Shown here in pieces: positions 1 to 10,371 of a DNA stretch of 64,000 bases; the stretch's first letter is position 1; each line of letters opens with the position of its first letter. The stretch covers positions 45,326 through 109,325 of the forward strand of contig MKJX01000011.1 in the NCBI GenBank assembly GCA_001942415.1. Reading direction: 5' to 3'. The notes beneath the pieces are model-generated. The model was not told the DNA's origin and made no database searches. It worked only from the letters and a program-made list of their open reading frames with translations. The position numbers and the translations under genes were made by a program. This stretch comes from Pseudonocardia sp. CNS-139. GTDB taxonomy: Bacteria > Actinomycetota > Actinomycetes > Mycobacteriales > Pseudonocardiaceae.

Positions 1-524
1 CCTTCCTGCGGCTGGAGGCCGACGGCCTGCTCCGCCTGTATCCGCAGAGGGGCGCTCTCGTGGTTCCCGTCTCGCCGGCGGAGGTCCGCGAGGTGATGGA
101 GTCGCGGTTGCTGGTGGAGCAGTTCGCGGCGCAGAAGGTTCTCGCGCACGACGACGCGGAGCGGGCGCGGATCGTGCAGGCCATGCGTGATCAGCTGGAG
201 CAGCAGCGGCAGGCGGCTGCGGCCGGGCGACTGCCGGACTTTCTCGAGGCGGACAGGGCCTTCCACACGGTGCTGCTGGAGAACGCGCGGAACCAGATCA
301 TCTTCGCGCTCTACGGGTCGCTGCGGGACCGACAGATCCGCATGATCGGCGAGTCCGCCGTTCGCGACCCCGGCCGCATGTCGGCGATCCTCGACGAGCA
401 CGAGGAGATCGCCGCGGCGCTCGCGGCGGGCGACACGGTGATGGCGACGGAAGCGATCCGCAACCACCTCACCGGCACCGCGCTGGCTCTGGGGCTCTCA
501 CTGCAAGCCGGCATCGCCAGGTAG
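1..524 (+). CDS. GntR-family regulator, FCD subfamily (5' end outside window)
   Basis: The frame is already open at base 3, so the gene begins outside the window. The first visible residues (LEADGLLRLYPQRGALV) are the end of a GntR winged helix. The remaining ~150 residues are an all-helical FCD ligand-binding domain, with ESRLLVEQFAAQKV and the acidic/His pattern FLEADRAFHTVLLENARN typical of the family. Such proteins usually bind a carboxylic acid through a metal site. It lies just upstream of, and co-directional with, the glycolate/glyoxylate operon, so control of that operon is a reasonable inference. The effector cannot be read from sequence. Confidence 0.85.
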   Translation, partial: FLRLEADGLLRLYPQRGALVVPVSPAEVREVMESRLLVEQFAAQKVLAHDDAERARIVQAMRDQLEQQRQAAAAGRLPDFLEADRAFHTVLLENARNQIIFALYGSLRDRQIRMIGESAVRDPGRMSAILDEHEEIAAALAAGDTVMATEAIRNHLTGTALALGLSLQAGIAR

Positions 525-804
525 CGACCGTGGCGCTGGTCGGGTGCCGGCGTCATGAGCGGTGCCGGCTGCGCCGGGTCGCCGTGATCGGCCGGCGCCC
601 CATGTCCGGTGCCGCCAGGGATCAGGGACGGTTCTGAGCCTGCTCCGGGGCGGGCGTACGCGCAGCCGGCGGTACGCGTGCGTGGCCCGACGTCGGCTTC
701 CGCATCGATCGCCCTGAGCGGGGCGGTCCTTGCTCGTCACGCCGGCCGGATGGCCGGCATGTGTGGCGCGCGTCACATACACCTGGGCGGCCGATACCCA
801 TCTC

Positions 805-843
805 GCTACCGTCTTAGGTGCAACTTGTATCTAAGTAGTAGCT
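805..843. promoter_or_regulatory. Inverted-repeat site in the leader of the glycolate operon
   Basis: The 334-base gap between the GntR gene and glcD holds no supported gene. Near its end CTTAG (813-817) and CTAAG (831-835) form an inverted repeat, flanked further out by GCTAC (805-809) and GTAGC (838-842). The local stretch is AT-richer than its surroundings. It is a plausible operator or core promoter region for the upstream GntR regulator. The assignment is inferred only from position and symmetry. Confidence 0.3.
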
Positions 844-864
844 ATCAGGCTGGGGAGGGTGACG

Positions 865-2316
865 GTGGATCTTGCGCGACTCCGCGACGAGTTGGTCGAC
901 GCTCTCGGTACGGACGGTGTGATCGATGACCCCATGAGGCTGCGGACGTACGAGTGTGACGGGCTGACGGGCTACCGAGTCGTTCCCGCGCTCGTGCTGC
1001 TGCCTCGATCGGCGGTCGAGGTGGCGGTGGCGGTTCGGGCCTGTGCTCGCGCCGGTGTCCCGTTCGTCGCGCGCGGCGCCGGCACCGGACTGTCGGGCGG
1101 TGCCCTCCCGGTGGCCGGTGGAGTCGTCATCTCCTTGCAGCGGCTGCGTTCGATCACGGACATCGATCCGGTCAATCGCCGGGCCACCGTCGAGCCGGGA
1201 GTCACCAACCTCGACATCACCAGGGCGGCGGCCGGGCACGGCTTGTATTTCGCTCCGGATCCCTCGAGCCAGCTCGTCTGTACCGTCGGCGGGAACGTGG
1301 CGGAGAACTCCGGCGGCGCGCACTGCCTGAAGTACGGTTTCACGGTCCACCACATCCACTCGATCGACGTCGTGCTTCCCGACGGGAGTGCCACGACCCT
1401 TGGCGGAGACTCGAATCTCGCGGCGGGATACGACCTGTTGGGGGCCTTCATAGGGTCCGAAGGCACACTGGGCATCGTCACATCGATCACGGTGAATCTT
1501 CTGCCGTGCCCCGCCGCGGTTCAGACGCTGGTCGCCGACTTCGACTCGGTGGAGCAGGCCGGTGACACGGTGACCGCGATCATCGCGGCAGGAATCGTGC
1601 CGGCCGCGGTCGAGATGATGGACGCGCTGGCGGTCGAGGCGGTGGAGGCGGCGGTCGCCGCAGGTTACAACCGAGATGCCGCGGCGACACTCATCGTCGA
1701 GCTCGACGGTCCGGCCGACGACGTGGCCTCCGACCTTGCCGAGGTCGAACAGCTCTGCCGGCGACACAGCAGCATCGCGGTGCGGGTGGCCGGCTCCGCC
1801 GCCGAGCGGGCCACGGTCTGGAAGGGACGCAAGGCGGCATTCGCGGCGATGGGCCGGATCAGCCCGAGCTACTTCGTTCAGGACGGAGTTGTGCCCCGCA
1901 CCCGGCTCGCCGAAGCATTGGCGCGCATCGGCGCGCTCGCGGACGAGGCGGGACTGCGGGTGGCAAACGTCTTCCACGCCGGGGACGGCAACCTGCACCC
2001 GCTGGTGCTCTACAGCGATGCGCGTGGTGAGCACGACACCGCCGAGCAACTCTCAACCGCGATCGCCGAGTTGTGTGTCGAACTCGGCGGATCGCTTTCC
2101 GGCGAGCACGGTATCGGCACGGACAAGGTGTGCTCGATGCCGCGCCAGTTCACGGACGACGATCTCGCAACCATGAGCCGGCTGCGTCGCGCATTCGACC
2201 CGCGAGGGCTGTGCAATCCGGGAAAACTGCTTCCGACCCCGCGGCTCTGTGGGGAACGCCCCGGGCCGCACCGGCCGCACCCGCTCGAGACAGCGGGCCT
2301 GATCGAACGGATGTGA
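865..2316 (+). CDS. glcD: Glycolate oxidase FAD-linked subunit GlcD
   Basis: This is the catalytic flavin subunit of the membrane-associated glycolate oxidase, oxidising glycolate to glyoxylate. About 483 residues, intact. A PP-loop-like FAD-binding segment (ARGAGTGLSGGALP, about residue 70) is followed by the GlcD signature NVAENSGGAHCLKYGF and the C-terminal SGEHGIGTDK and DPRGLCNPGK blocks. Two in-frame GTG codons lie at 859 and 865. GGAGG at 854-858 abuts the first but stands 6 bases from the second, so 865 is preferred. The stop overlaps the glcE start (GTGA). Confidence 0.93.
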   Translation: MDLARLRDELVDALGTDGVIDDPMRLRTYECDGLTGYRVVPALVLLPRSAVEVAVAVRACARAGVPFVARGAGTGLSGGALPVAGGVVISLQRLRSITDIDPVNRRATVEPGVTNLDITRAAAGHGLYFAPDPSSQLVCTVGGNVAENSGGAHCLKYGFTVHHIHSIDVVLPDGSATTLGGDSNLAAGYDLLGAFIGSEGTLGIVTSITVNLLPCPAAVQTLVADFDSVEQAGDTVTAIIAAGIVPAAVEMMDALAVEAVEAAVAAGYNRDAAATLIVELDGPADDVASDLAEVEQLCRRHSSIAVRVAGSAAERATVWKGRKAAFAAMGRISPSYFVQDGVVPRTRLAEALARIGALADEAGLRVANVFHAGDGNLHPLVLYSDARGEHDTAEQLSTAIAELCVELGGSLSGEHGIGTDKVCSMPRQFTDDDLATMSRLRRAFDPRGLCNPGKLLPTPRLCGERPGPHRPHPLETAGLIERM

Positions 2317-3589
2317 CGGTCACGGTGATCCCCATCGAACTGGGCGCCTGCCCACAGAAGCAGGACGCGCTGGCGGTCCTGCGCCCCACCACCACCCGAG
2401 AGCTGCGAGACGCGCTCCTCGACACGACCACCAGCCATCCCAGGGTGGGCATCCGGGGGGCCGGCACCGCGGACGGATGGGCGGGCTGGCCGGTTGCGAC
2501 CGACGCCACGGTGGACACCCGCGCGTTGAGCGGAGTGATCCACTACAACCCCGCCGACATGACGGTCGCCGTGCGGGCGGGAACCGAGTTGGTCGCGTTG
2601 CAGAACGAGGTGGGCCGGCACGGTCAGCGGCTGGCGTTCGACCCCGCACGAGGGTTCCACGGCGCGACCGTCGGCGGGCTGCTGGCGACGGCCGATGGCG
2701 GCCCCACGCGACAGTCCCACGGAACCCTGCGCGACCTGGTCATCGGCGTGACGGTCGTCCTCGCGGACGGGACGGTCGCACGTTCCGGTGGGCACGTCAT
2801 CAAGAACGTCGCCGGCTACGACCTGGGAAAACTCTTCTGCGGTTCCTTCGGCACGCTCGGAGCCGTCTCCGAGGTCGTGCTCCGGCTGCATCCGACGCCG
2901 CGGACGTCGGCCACCGTGGCCATCGACGTTCCCCTGCACGAGGCATACGAGATCGGACACGCGCTCGGCGCCGCCGGCCTGGATCCCGCGGCGGTCGAGC
3001 TGGCCCACGGCGCGAGTGGTACCGCCGCGGCAGGTCGGTGCGGGGAGGGAACCGGGCGGCTGCTGGTCCGGTTCGACGGCACCCCGCGCGGGGTCGCCGA
3101 GCGCGTCGGCGCCGTGGCCGGCCTCACGGTGCGACAGGTGGACCGCCTCGACGACGACCAGGCCGGGCAGGCGTGGGGGGCCGTGGCCGGACTCGTCGGC
3201 GAACGCGGAGACACGGTGTTGCGTGTCGGTTCTCTGCCTTCCGAGGGAATGCGGCTGGTGGAGTCGATCGCATCCGCCGCGCGGAGCCACGGCGTTCGGG
3301 TCGGCGGAACGAGCACGCTGATGGCCGGGGTCCACACGCTGCGCCTGTCCGAGGGACCGCCGCGCGCCCACGACGCGGTACTGCGCGCCGTGCACGATGC
3401 GGTCGGCTCGGCGTGCACCGTCCTGCGCCGCGACGGGCTCGATCCGGCCACGCCCGTCTGGGGCGCACCGCCCCCGGCGGCGGCTCTGATGCGGGCGATC
3501 AAGACGAGATTCGACCCGGGTGACCGTTTCGGCACCAGCGCCTGGCGCCATGGCTCGACCCGACCGTGGCACGGGAGGTGCCGGCATGA
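2313..3589 (+). CDS. glcE: Glycolate oxidase FAD-binding subunit GlcE (one frame break)
   Basis: GlcE is the second flavoprotein subunit of glycolate oxidase. It carries an FAD_binding_4 domain (GIRGAGTADGW near residue 48, then VGGLLATADGG and NVAGYDLGKLFCGSFGTLG). The GTG start overlaps the glcD stop. The reading frame is lost near 3550; with one base restored the protein ends LDPTVAREVPA at the TGA at 3587-3589, which overlaps the glcF ATG exactly as expected for this operon. As written, the frame runs on uselessly to 4439. Restored length is 425 residues. Confidence 0.88.
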
Positions 3590-4917
3590 CCGACACGGTG
3601 ACCCCGGCCGCCGGTACCGGGTCGTTCGACGAGCACCGTCCACCCGATCGGGAACTTCTGGACGACTGCGTGCACTGCGGATTCTGTCTGCCGACCTGCC
3701 CCACCTACCAGGTGACCGGCGAGGAGATGGAATCGCCGCGCGGGCGCATCTACCTGATGGATCTCGCGACGCGCGGAGAGATTCCGCTCGACGAGGCATT
3801 CGGCGGGCACATGGACTCCTGTCTGGGCTGCCTGGCCTGCGTCAGCCACTGCCCATCGGGAGTCCGTTACGACAAGCTGATCGAAGCCGTCCGACCGCAG
3901 GTCGAGCGGCAGATCCCGCGTGCGACACCGGACGGGCTGTTCCGCCGACTCATCTTCTCCTTGTTCCCGTACTCGAACCGGCTCCGGCTGGCCGCTGTCG
4001 GCGGCCTCCTGTACCGGCGGCTGGGCGTCCGGGCCGTCTTGCACGTCCTGGGCATCATCGATCTGCTTCCTCCGCGGCTGCGGGCCCTGGAAGCGCTCCT
4101 GCCACCGGTCACGCTCCGCAGCCTGCTTCGCCGCAGCGCCCCGTTCACCGCGGCGGTCGGCCCGCCGCGGCTGCGCGTGGGTCTCATGCCCGGCTGCGCA
4201 CAGCGGGTCTTCTTCGGCGATGTCAACGCCGCCACGGTGAGGGTCCTGGCTGCGGAGGGATGCGACGTCTACGTGCCGCAGGACCGGCGGTGCTGCGGTG
4301 CGCTCTCAACGCACGCAGGGCAGGAGGAGGACGGGATCGCGCATGCTCGCGCGACGATCGAGATGTTCGAACGTCACGAGCTCGACGTGATCGTCGCCAA
4401 CGTCGCGGGGTGTGGTTCCGCGCAGAAGCAGTTCGGTGACCTGCTCGGTGACGACCCCGACTTCGCCGGGCGGGCCGCAGCGTTCTCGGCGAAGGTCAAG
4501 GATGTCAACGAGCTGCTCGCGGAGATGCCGAGGCGGGCTCCGCGCCATCCGATCCCGATCACCGTCGCCTACCACGACGCCTGCCACCTGGCCAACGCCC
4601 AGGGCATTCGGGCGCAGCCGCGCGAGGTGCTGCGTGGCATCCCGGGCCTGAAGATCTCCGAGATTGCCGAGGCGGAAATGTGCTGCGGGTCGGCCGGCAT
4701 CTACAATCTCGTGCAACCGGAAAAGGCCGAGGAACTCGGCCGGCGCAAGGCTGACCACCTCACGGCGGTCCGGCCCGACGTGGTGGCCACTGCGAATGCG
4801 GGCTGCCTGCTGCAGATCCGCCGTTTCCTCGACGCCGGCATTCCCGTTGTCCATCCCATCCAACTCGTCGATGCCTCCATCCGCGGCGCCGACCTGCTCG
4901 AGGGAGCCGACGCATGA
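3586..4917 (+). CDS. glcF: Glycolate oxidase iron-sulfur subunit GlcF
   Basis: 443 residues, intact. Two ferredoxin-type 4Fe-4S motifs (CVHCGFCLPTCP from residue 28; CLGCLACVSHCP from about residue 78) are followed by two cysteine-rich CCG domains (CCGALSTHAG and CCGSAGIYN, with HDACHLANAQG between). This arrangement is diagnostic of GlcF and related heterodisulfide-reductase-like subunits, which pass electrons from the GlcDE flavins to quinone. The ATG at 3586 overlaps the glcE stop and is preceded by GGGAGG. The last bases overlap the next start (ATGA). Confidence 0.93.
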   Translation: MTDTVTPAAGTGSFDEHRPPDRELLDDCVHCGFCLPTCPTYQVTGEEMESPRGRIYLMDLATRGEIPLDEAFGGHMDSCLGCLACVSHCPSGVRYDKLIEAVRPQVERQIPRATPDGLFRRLIFSLFPYSNRLRLAAVGGLLYRRLGVRAVLHVLGIIDLLPPRLRALEALLPPVTLRSLLRRSAPFTAAVGPPRLRVGLMPGCAQRVFFGDVNAATVRVLAAEGCDVYVPQDRRCCGALSTHAGQEEDGIAHARATIEMFERHELDVIVANVAGCGSAQKQFGDLLGDDPDFAGRAAAFSAKVKDVNELLAEMPRRAPRHPIPITVAYHDACHLANAQGIRAQPREVLRGIPGLKISEIAEAEMCCGSAGIYNLVQPEKAEELGRRKADHLTAVRPDVVATANAGCLLQIRRFLDAGIPVVHPIQLVDASIRGADLLEGADA

Positions 4918-5744
4918 CCCTCAGATTCGTCGTGAACTGCTCGATCCTGTTCACCGAGCGGCCGATCCTGGAACGGCCGGCGGCTGCGCGAGCGGCCGGC
5001 TTCGACGCCGTCGAGTTCTGGTGGCCCTTCCCCCGGGCCGTTCCCTCCGATCGCGAGATCGACACGTTCGAGCGCGCCGTCCGGGAGGCGGGGGTGGACC
5101 TGATCGGTCTCAACTTCTTCGCCGGAGACATGGCAGCCGGCGATCGCGGCATCCTGTCCTGGCCCGGGCGAGCGACCGAGTTCCGGGACAACGTCGATGT
5201 CGCCGTCGGGCTCGGGGAACGGCTGCACATTCGGGTGTTCAACGCCCTGTACGGCAACCGGATCAGCGCGGCCGATGCGCAGGCCCAGGACGAGCTGGCC
5301 GCGGAGAACCTCGGCGCGGCAGCCGCTGCGGCTGCCCGCATCGGCGCGACGGTGCTGGTCGAGGCGGTGAGCGGAGCCGACCGTTACCCCTTGCGCACCT
5401 CGGCGGACGTGGGTGCGCTCCTCGCCCACCTCGACCACCTCGGTGTCGCCGACGTCGGGTTTCTCGCCGACCTCTACCACCTCGCCGTGAACGGTGACGA
5501 CGTGGACGACGCCATCAGAACCCACCGGCAGCGCATCGCCCACGTCCAGATCGCCGACTCGCCCGGCCGCGGCGAACCCGGCAGCGGCGAGCTTCCGCTT
5601 CAACGCTGGCTCGACGATCTCGACCATGGGGACTACCAGGGCTTCGTCGGTCTCGAGTACGTGCAGACCACCCCCGAGCCGTTCGGCTGGCTCGCGCGCA
5701 ACAGCCGGTGGTCACGGGAACCGACCTCCAGGAGCGATGCATGA
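4914..5744 (+). CDS. hyi: Hydroxypyruvate isomerase
   Basis: 276-residue TIM-barrel protein of the xylose-isomerase-like superfamily, matching Hyi along its whole length (VNCSILFTERP, FDAVEFWWPFP, GLNFFAGDMAAGDRG, LADLYHLAVNGDD, VGLEYVQTT). Hyi interconverts hydroxypyruvate and tartronate semialdehyde. The Glu and His metal or acid-base residues expected in the barrel (VLVEAVSG, DLYHL, HVQIAD, GLEY) are present. It overlaps glcF upstream and the reductase gene downstream by four bases each, so the genes are translationally coupled. Confidence 0.9.
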   Translation: MTLRFVVNCSILFTERPILERPAAARAAGFDAVEFWWPFPRAVPSDREIDTFERAVREAGVDLIGLNFFAGDMAAGDRGILSWPGRATEFRDNVDVAVGLGERLHIRVFNALYGNRISAADAQAQDELAAENLGAAAAAAARIGATVLVEAVSGADRYPLRTSADVGALLAHLDHLGVADVGFLADLYHLAVNGDDVDDAIRTHRQRIAHVQIADSPGRGEPGSGELPLQRWLDDLDHGDYQGFVGLEYVQTTPEPFGWLARNSRWSREPTSRSDA

Positions 5745-6648
5745 CCACGATCGGATTCATCGGACTCGGCATCATGGGCGCCCCCATGGCAGCCAACCTC
5801 GTCGACGCCGGGTTCGACGTCGTCGGCTACAACCGGAGCCCCGACAAGGTCGACGCCCTCGTCGCCCACGGCGGGCGCGGCGCGGGGAGCGTGGCCGAGG
5901 CGGCCAAGGGAAGCGACGTCGTGGTCACGATGCTGCCCGACGCGCCGGACGTTCTCGAGGTGGTCACCGGCCGGGACGGCGTGCTGGCCCACTCGCACCC
6001 CGGCCAGCTCCTCATCGACATGAGCACGATCGGCCCTGAGGCCTCGTGCGCGATCGCCGAGGCGGCCTCGCGGTTCGACGTCCGGGTCCTCGACGCACCG
6101 GTCAGCGGCGGTGAGGCAGGTGCCGTCGAGGGCCGGCTGTCGATCATGGTCGGCGGCGCGACCGTGGACTTCGAGGCCGCCCGGCACGTCTTCGTGGCCA
6201 TGGGCACGACGATCGTCCACGTCGGCCCGCACGGCGCAGGGCAGACGGTCAAGGCGGCCAACCAGCTGATCGTGGCGGGAAACATCCAACTGCTCGCCGA
6301 GGCGATCGTCTTTCTCGAGCCTCCGGCGTGGACATCGGTGCCTCCCTCCTCGTCCTGGCGGGAGGTCTCGCCGGCAGCACGGTCATGGATCGCAAGGCCG
6401 AGAACATGGTCAACCGGGACTTCACCCCCGGCTTCCGGACTGCGCTGCACCACAAGGACCTGGGGATCGTCATGAGCGCCGCCCGCGAGGCCGGCGTCGT
6501 CCTCCCGCTCGGATCCGCGGTCACACAGCTCGTGTCCGCACTCGTGGCCCGGGGTGACGGGCACCTCGACCATTCGGGTCTGTACAAGCTCACGTCCGAA
6601 CTCTCCCGCGGACTGCCGGCCGTTTCTGGCAGCAGCCACGGTCATTGA
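5741..6648 (+). CDS. glxR: 2-hydroxy-3-oxopropionate (tartronate semialdehyde) reductase (one frame break)
   Basis: Beta-hydroxyacid dehydrogenase family; reduces tartronate semialdehyde to D-glycerate. The N-terminal Rossmann motif GFIGLGIMGAPMAANL, the substrate motif DAPVSGGEAGA and the catalytic-lysine helix GQTVKAANQ are visible. At about 6320 one base is missing: the sequence jumps from VFLE to SGVDIGASLLVLAGG and then runs to GLPAVSGSSHGH. Restored length 302 residues is normal. The start ATG overlaps the hyi stop and follows CAGGAG. It acts directly after glyoxylate carboligase. Confidence 0.9.
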
Positions 6649-6672
6649 CGACCCGGCAACCAGGAGGATCAC

Positions 6673-8455
6673 ATGGCGCGCATGACTGCCGCCGACGCAG
6701 CCGTCGCGGTGCTACGCAGAGAAGGCATCACGGATCTCTTCGGCTTACCCGGTGCTGCCATCAACCCGTTCTATGCGGCGGTCCGCCGCGACGGGCACCT
6801 GAGCCATACTCTGGCCCGCCATGTCGAAGGCGCGTCACACATGGCCGAAGGTTATACACGGGCCGCCCCGGGGAGGATCGGGGTCTGCGTGGGCACCTCG
6901 GGGCCCGCCGGGACGGACATGATCACGGGCCTGTACTCGGCCTCGGCCGACTCGATCCCGATCCTGGCCATCACGGGGCAGGCGCCGGTCGCCAGGCTCC
7001 ACAAGGAGGACTTCCAGGCCGTTGACATCGCCGCGATCGCGGCGCGGTCACCAAATGGTCGGTCACCGTCATGGAGCCGGCCCAGGTTCCCGGCACGTTG
7101 CAGAAGGCGTTCTGGCTGATGCGAGCGGGCGACCCGGACCGGTACTGGTGGACCTTCCGCTGGACGTCCAGCTCGCGGAGATCGAGTTCGACCCGGAGTG
7201 CTACGAACCGCTGCCGGTCATGAATCCCGCAGCCACTCGAGCTCAGGCCGAGAAGGCGCTCGACCTGTTGGGCCGGGCGCAACGTCCGGTGATCGTCGCC
7301 GGCGGCGGCATCGTCAACGCCGACGCGGCGGATCTGCTGGTCGAGTTCGCCGAGCTGACCGGGATCCCGGTGGTCCCGACCCTGATGGGCTGGGGTGTCA
7401 TCCCCGACGACCACCGGCTGATGGCGGGGATGGCGGGACTGCAGACCGCACACCGCAGTGGCAACGCGACACTGCTCGCCTCGGACCTCGTGATCGGTAT
7501 CGGCAACCGGTGGGCCAACCGGCACACCGGCAACCTCGAGGTCTACCGCGACGGTCGGACGTTCATCCACATCGACATCGAGCCGACGCAGATCGGCCGG
7601 GTCTTCGCGCCCGACTTCGGAATCGTGTCCGACGCCGCGCAGGCGTTGGCGAGGATGATCGAGGTCGGCCGAGAACGGGCGGCGACCCGCCTGCTGCCCG
7701 ATCGTTCGGCCTGGGCGGCGGAGTGCGTCGCGCGCCGCACCACCCTGGAGCGCCGCACGCACTTCGACCACATCCCGATCAAGCCGCAGCGGGTTTTCGA
7801 GGAGATGAACCGTGCATTCGGGCCCGAAACGCGCTACGTGTCCGCGATCGGGCTGTCCCAGATCGCCGCGGCGCAGTTCCTCCACGTCTACCGGCCCCGC
7901 CATTGGATCAACTGTGGCCAAGCCGGGCCGCTCGGGTGGACGGTGCCCGCGGCACTCGGAGTCTGCGTGGCTGATCCCGACGCCACGGTCGTCGCCGTCA
8001 CCGGTGACTACGACCTGCAGTTCATGATCGAGGAACTGGCGGTCGGGGCGCAGTTCAACCTGCCCTACATCCACGTGCTCCTGAACAACTCCTATCTGGG
8101 GCTGATACGGCAGGCGCAGCGCGCGTTCGACATGGACTACTGCGTGCAGCTCGGCTTCGACAACATCAACTCGCCGGAGACCGACGGTTACGGTGTGGAT
8201 CACGTCAAGGTCGCCGAGGGACTGGGCTGCAAGGCGCTCCGGGTGCGCACCCCCGATGCGCTGCCCCAGGCCTTCGAGGACGCCAAGAAGCTCGCGGCGG
8301 AGTTCCGCGTGCCGGTGATCGTCGAAGTCATGACCGAGCGGGTCACGAACATCGCCATGAGTGGTACGGACATCGGGAACGTCGTCGAGTTCGAGGAGCT
8401 CGCCCTGACCGCCGAGGACGCGCCGACCGCCGTCTCGTTCGCCGCTGCCGACTGA
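6673..8455 (+). CDS. gcl: Glyoxylate carboligase (tartronate-semialdehyde synthase; two frame breaks)
   Basis: ThDP-dependent enzyme joining two glyoxylates to tartronate semialdehyde and CO2. The N-terminal ThDP-pyrimidine domain starts [33 protein letters not shown]. The central domain and C-terminal ThDP-diphosphate domain ([15 protein letters not shown], then [12 protein letters not shown]) follow. Gcl lacks the usual catalytic Glu, and the N-terminal segment here has Val-type spacing consistent with that, though I did not align it. Bases are missing near 7043 and 7130; restored length is 594 residues, the usual Gcl size. AGGAGG precedes the ATG. Together with glcDEF, hyi and glxR it completes glycolate-to-glycerate conversion. 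Confidence 0.92.
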
Positions 8456-8492
8456 CGGGCGTTCGCCCCGCCAGGTACCCGAGAGGAATGAC

Positions 8493-8960
8493 ATGACCAG
8501 TCCGGTTTCCGGCGACACGGCCCACATCCCTGACGCGGCCCACATCCCTGACGCGGCCCACATCCCGGGGGCGTCCACCGCTTCGCTCTACGAACGGCTC
8601 GGGGGTGCCTACGCCATTGCCACGGCGGCCGATCATCTCATCGACGCCCTGCACGCGAACGCGACGCTCAACCAGGCGAATGCCACGGTGAAGGACTTCC
8701 ACGTCGAGCAGTACAAGGCGGGCTACAAGTTCATGGTCACCGCCTGGGCGATCGAGATGACCGGTGGACCGAAGTGCTATCCCGGTCGCGACATGGTGGC
8801 CTCGCACAGCCACCTGGGGCTCAGCGGGTACGAGTTCGACGTGACCGCACACGAGATTCGCAACACGCTCTACCGGCTGGGGGTCCCTCGCCGAGAAGTC
8901 GATGAGTTCATGGACATCATTGCCGCGCAGCGTGCCTCGATCGTCGTCGAGCCCGACTGA
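8493..8960 (+). CDS. Group I truncated haemoglobin
   Basis: 155 residues. The segment SLYERLGGAYAIATAADHLIDAL, the E-helix region and SHSHLGLSGYEFD with the proximal His match group I truncated globins. A ~25-residue N-terminal tail made of the repeat HIPDAA precedes the globin fold. GAGAGGA lies 6 bases before the ATG. It follows gcl by 37 bases on the same strand and is probably in the operon. Truncated globins bind O2 or NO; a role in supplying oxygen or protecting the oxidases nearby is only an inference. Confidence 0.85.
   Translation: MTSPVSGDTAHIPDAAHIPDAAHIPGASTASLYERLGGAYAIATAADHLIDALHANATLNQANATVKDFHVEQYKAGYKFMVTAWAIEMTGGPKCYPGRDMVASHSHLGLSGYEFDVTAHEIRNTLYRLGVPRREVDEFMDIIAAQRASIVVEPD
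8521..8574 (+). repeat. 18-bp tandem repeat inside the globin gene
   Basis: Two identical 18-base units (8521-8538 and 8539-8556, beginning CCCACATCCCTGAC) are followed by a third, partly diverged unit. They encode AHIPDA repeats in the N-terminal tail of the truncated globin. The multiple-of-three length keeps frame, so copy number could vary without breaking the protein. Confidence 0.85.
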
Positions 8961-8997
8961 TCTCCTGGTAAGGCGCCGTATCCGGGTCAGGGCGTGG

Positions 8998-10240
8998 TCA
9001 GCGGAGGAGGGGCGTCGGGCTGCCGGCCGGTGCCGGGGTGGCACGGCCGATGTCCCGAAATGGGACGGTGCCGTCGGCGAGCCGCTCGGGCTCGGGCACC
9101 GGTCCCGATCGGAGGACGCGCCGCGCGTGGGCGAACTCCTTGCCACGATCGATCGCGAGCACGGCGACAAGTCGCCCCTCCGGGTCCGAGCCAGGTCGCC
9201 GCGGGTGGACCGTCATCGTCGTACTCGCGCCAGATCAGCCTGTCGTCCGGGCCGTGGTGACCTGCGTACTGGCAGCGGTGCCCGAACTGGTCGCTCCAGA
9301 AGTACGGCACCGGGTCGTGCACGGGTAGGGGATCAGCGTCGTTCGCCAGCAGGACCTGGGCGGCGACGGCCGGCGCGGTGGCTGCCTCGTCCCAGTGCCC
9401 GAGGCAGAGCCGTTGCCGCCATCGTGGCGACCAGCGGTCGGCGACGTCACCGACCGCGAGGACGCCGGGGACCGAGGAACGCAGGTGCTCGTCGACCACC
9501 ACCCCGCGATGAACCTGGACTCCGCTGCCCACCAGCCATTCCACGTTCGGACGAGCACCGATCCCGGTCACGACGACGTCCGCCGGGATCTCGGTCCCGT
9601 CCGAGAGCACCACGTTCCCGTGGACGACCTCCCGTACCATGGCGCCGAGGCGCAGGTCGACGTGCGTCCACCAGGGCATCAGGAGTCTGCGGGCCGCTTC
9701 GTCGCCCAACGCCTGTGCGCAGGGCGAGGTGCCGGCCTCCACACAGGTGACGTGTGCACCCCGGGCGAGGGCGGCGGTGGCCACTTCGGCGCCGATCCAG
9801 CTCGCGCCGATCAGCACGACACGGACTCCGGCGGCCAGGCGGGTACGCAGGACTCGGGCGTCGTCGAGAGTTCGCAGCGTCAGCTGGTGACCACTTCCCG
9901 GCACTCGCACCGGCCGGGCACCGGTGGCGATGACGAGTGCGTCGAACTCGATCTCCGTGCCCGTGGTGCGCAGCGTGCGACGGTCGGCGTCCAGCCCGAC
10001 AGCTGCGTCACCGAGGCGGGTGTCGACGGCGAGCGCGTCGGCGTCGAACGGGACGGCAACGGGGTCGCCGCCCGTCAGTACCGCCTTCGACAGCGGTGGC
10101 CGGTCGTACGGGGCCGTCCGCTCGTCCGAGACCAGCGTGACGGGGCCGGCGAAACCGCGTCGGCGGACCTCCTCGCAGACCCGGACGGCGGCCAGACCGC
10201 CGCCCGCGACGACGAGGTGCGCGTTGCTCTCCACGGCCAT
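8998..10240 (-). CDS. FAD-dependent NAD(P)H:ferredoxin reductase (one frame break)
   Basis: 413 residues after correction. Two nucleotide-binding motifs are visible: VVAGGGLAAVRVCEEVRRRG for FAD near the N-terminus and VVLIGASWIGAEVATAAL for NAD near residue 150. TSVPGVLAVGDVAD-like text (SSVPGVLAVGDVADRW) is the second FAD contact. This is the fold of ferredoxin/rubredoxin reductases of oxygenase systems. One G too many near 9187 breaks the frame; the corrected C-terminus reads GGRLVAVLAIDRGKEF. No other reductase accompanies the Rieske system at 16.5-20.4 kb, so this may be its electron donor. It points against its neighbours. The ATG at 10240 is the best of several weak starts. Confidence 0.8.
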
Positions 10241-10371
10241 GAGCAAACCAGCGACGGTCGCCACGGCCGTTGTCGCAAGCCGACAACGCTGTCCGATCTG
10301 TTGTGGGCTCGGGCCATCCTCTCGGCGCCGCTTCCCCGACAAGGTGGCAGGCGGAAGCAAGGAGGCTTGGT

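Noticed and set aside
814..2049. Long open frame opposite glcD
   Set aside because: Antisense shadow of a GC-rich gene; composition rich in Arg, His and Asp with no family features. The same applies to many other antisense frames, e.g. opposite the IclR and mmsA genes.
2073..4439. A single 788-codon frame spanning glcD end, glcE and glcF start
   Set aside because: Only 2313 to about 3550 matches GlcE; the rest is out-of-frame readthrough caused by a one-base loss near 3550.
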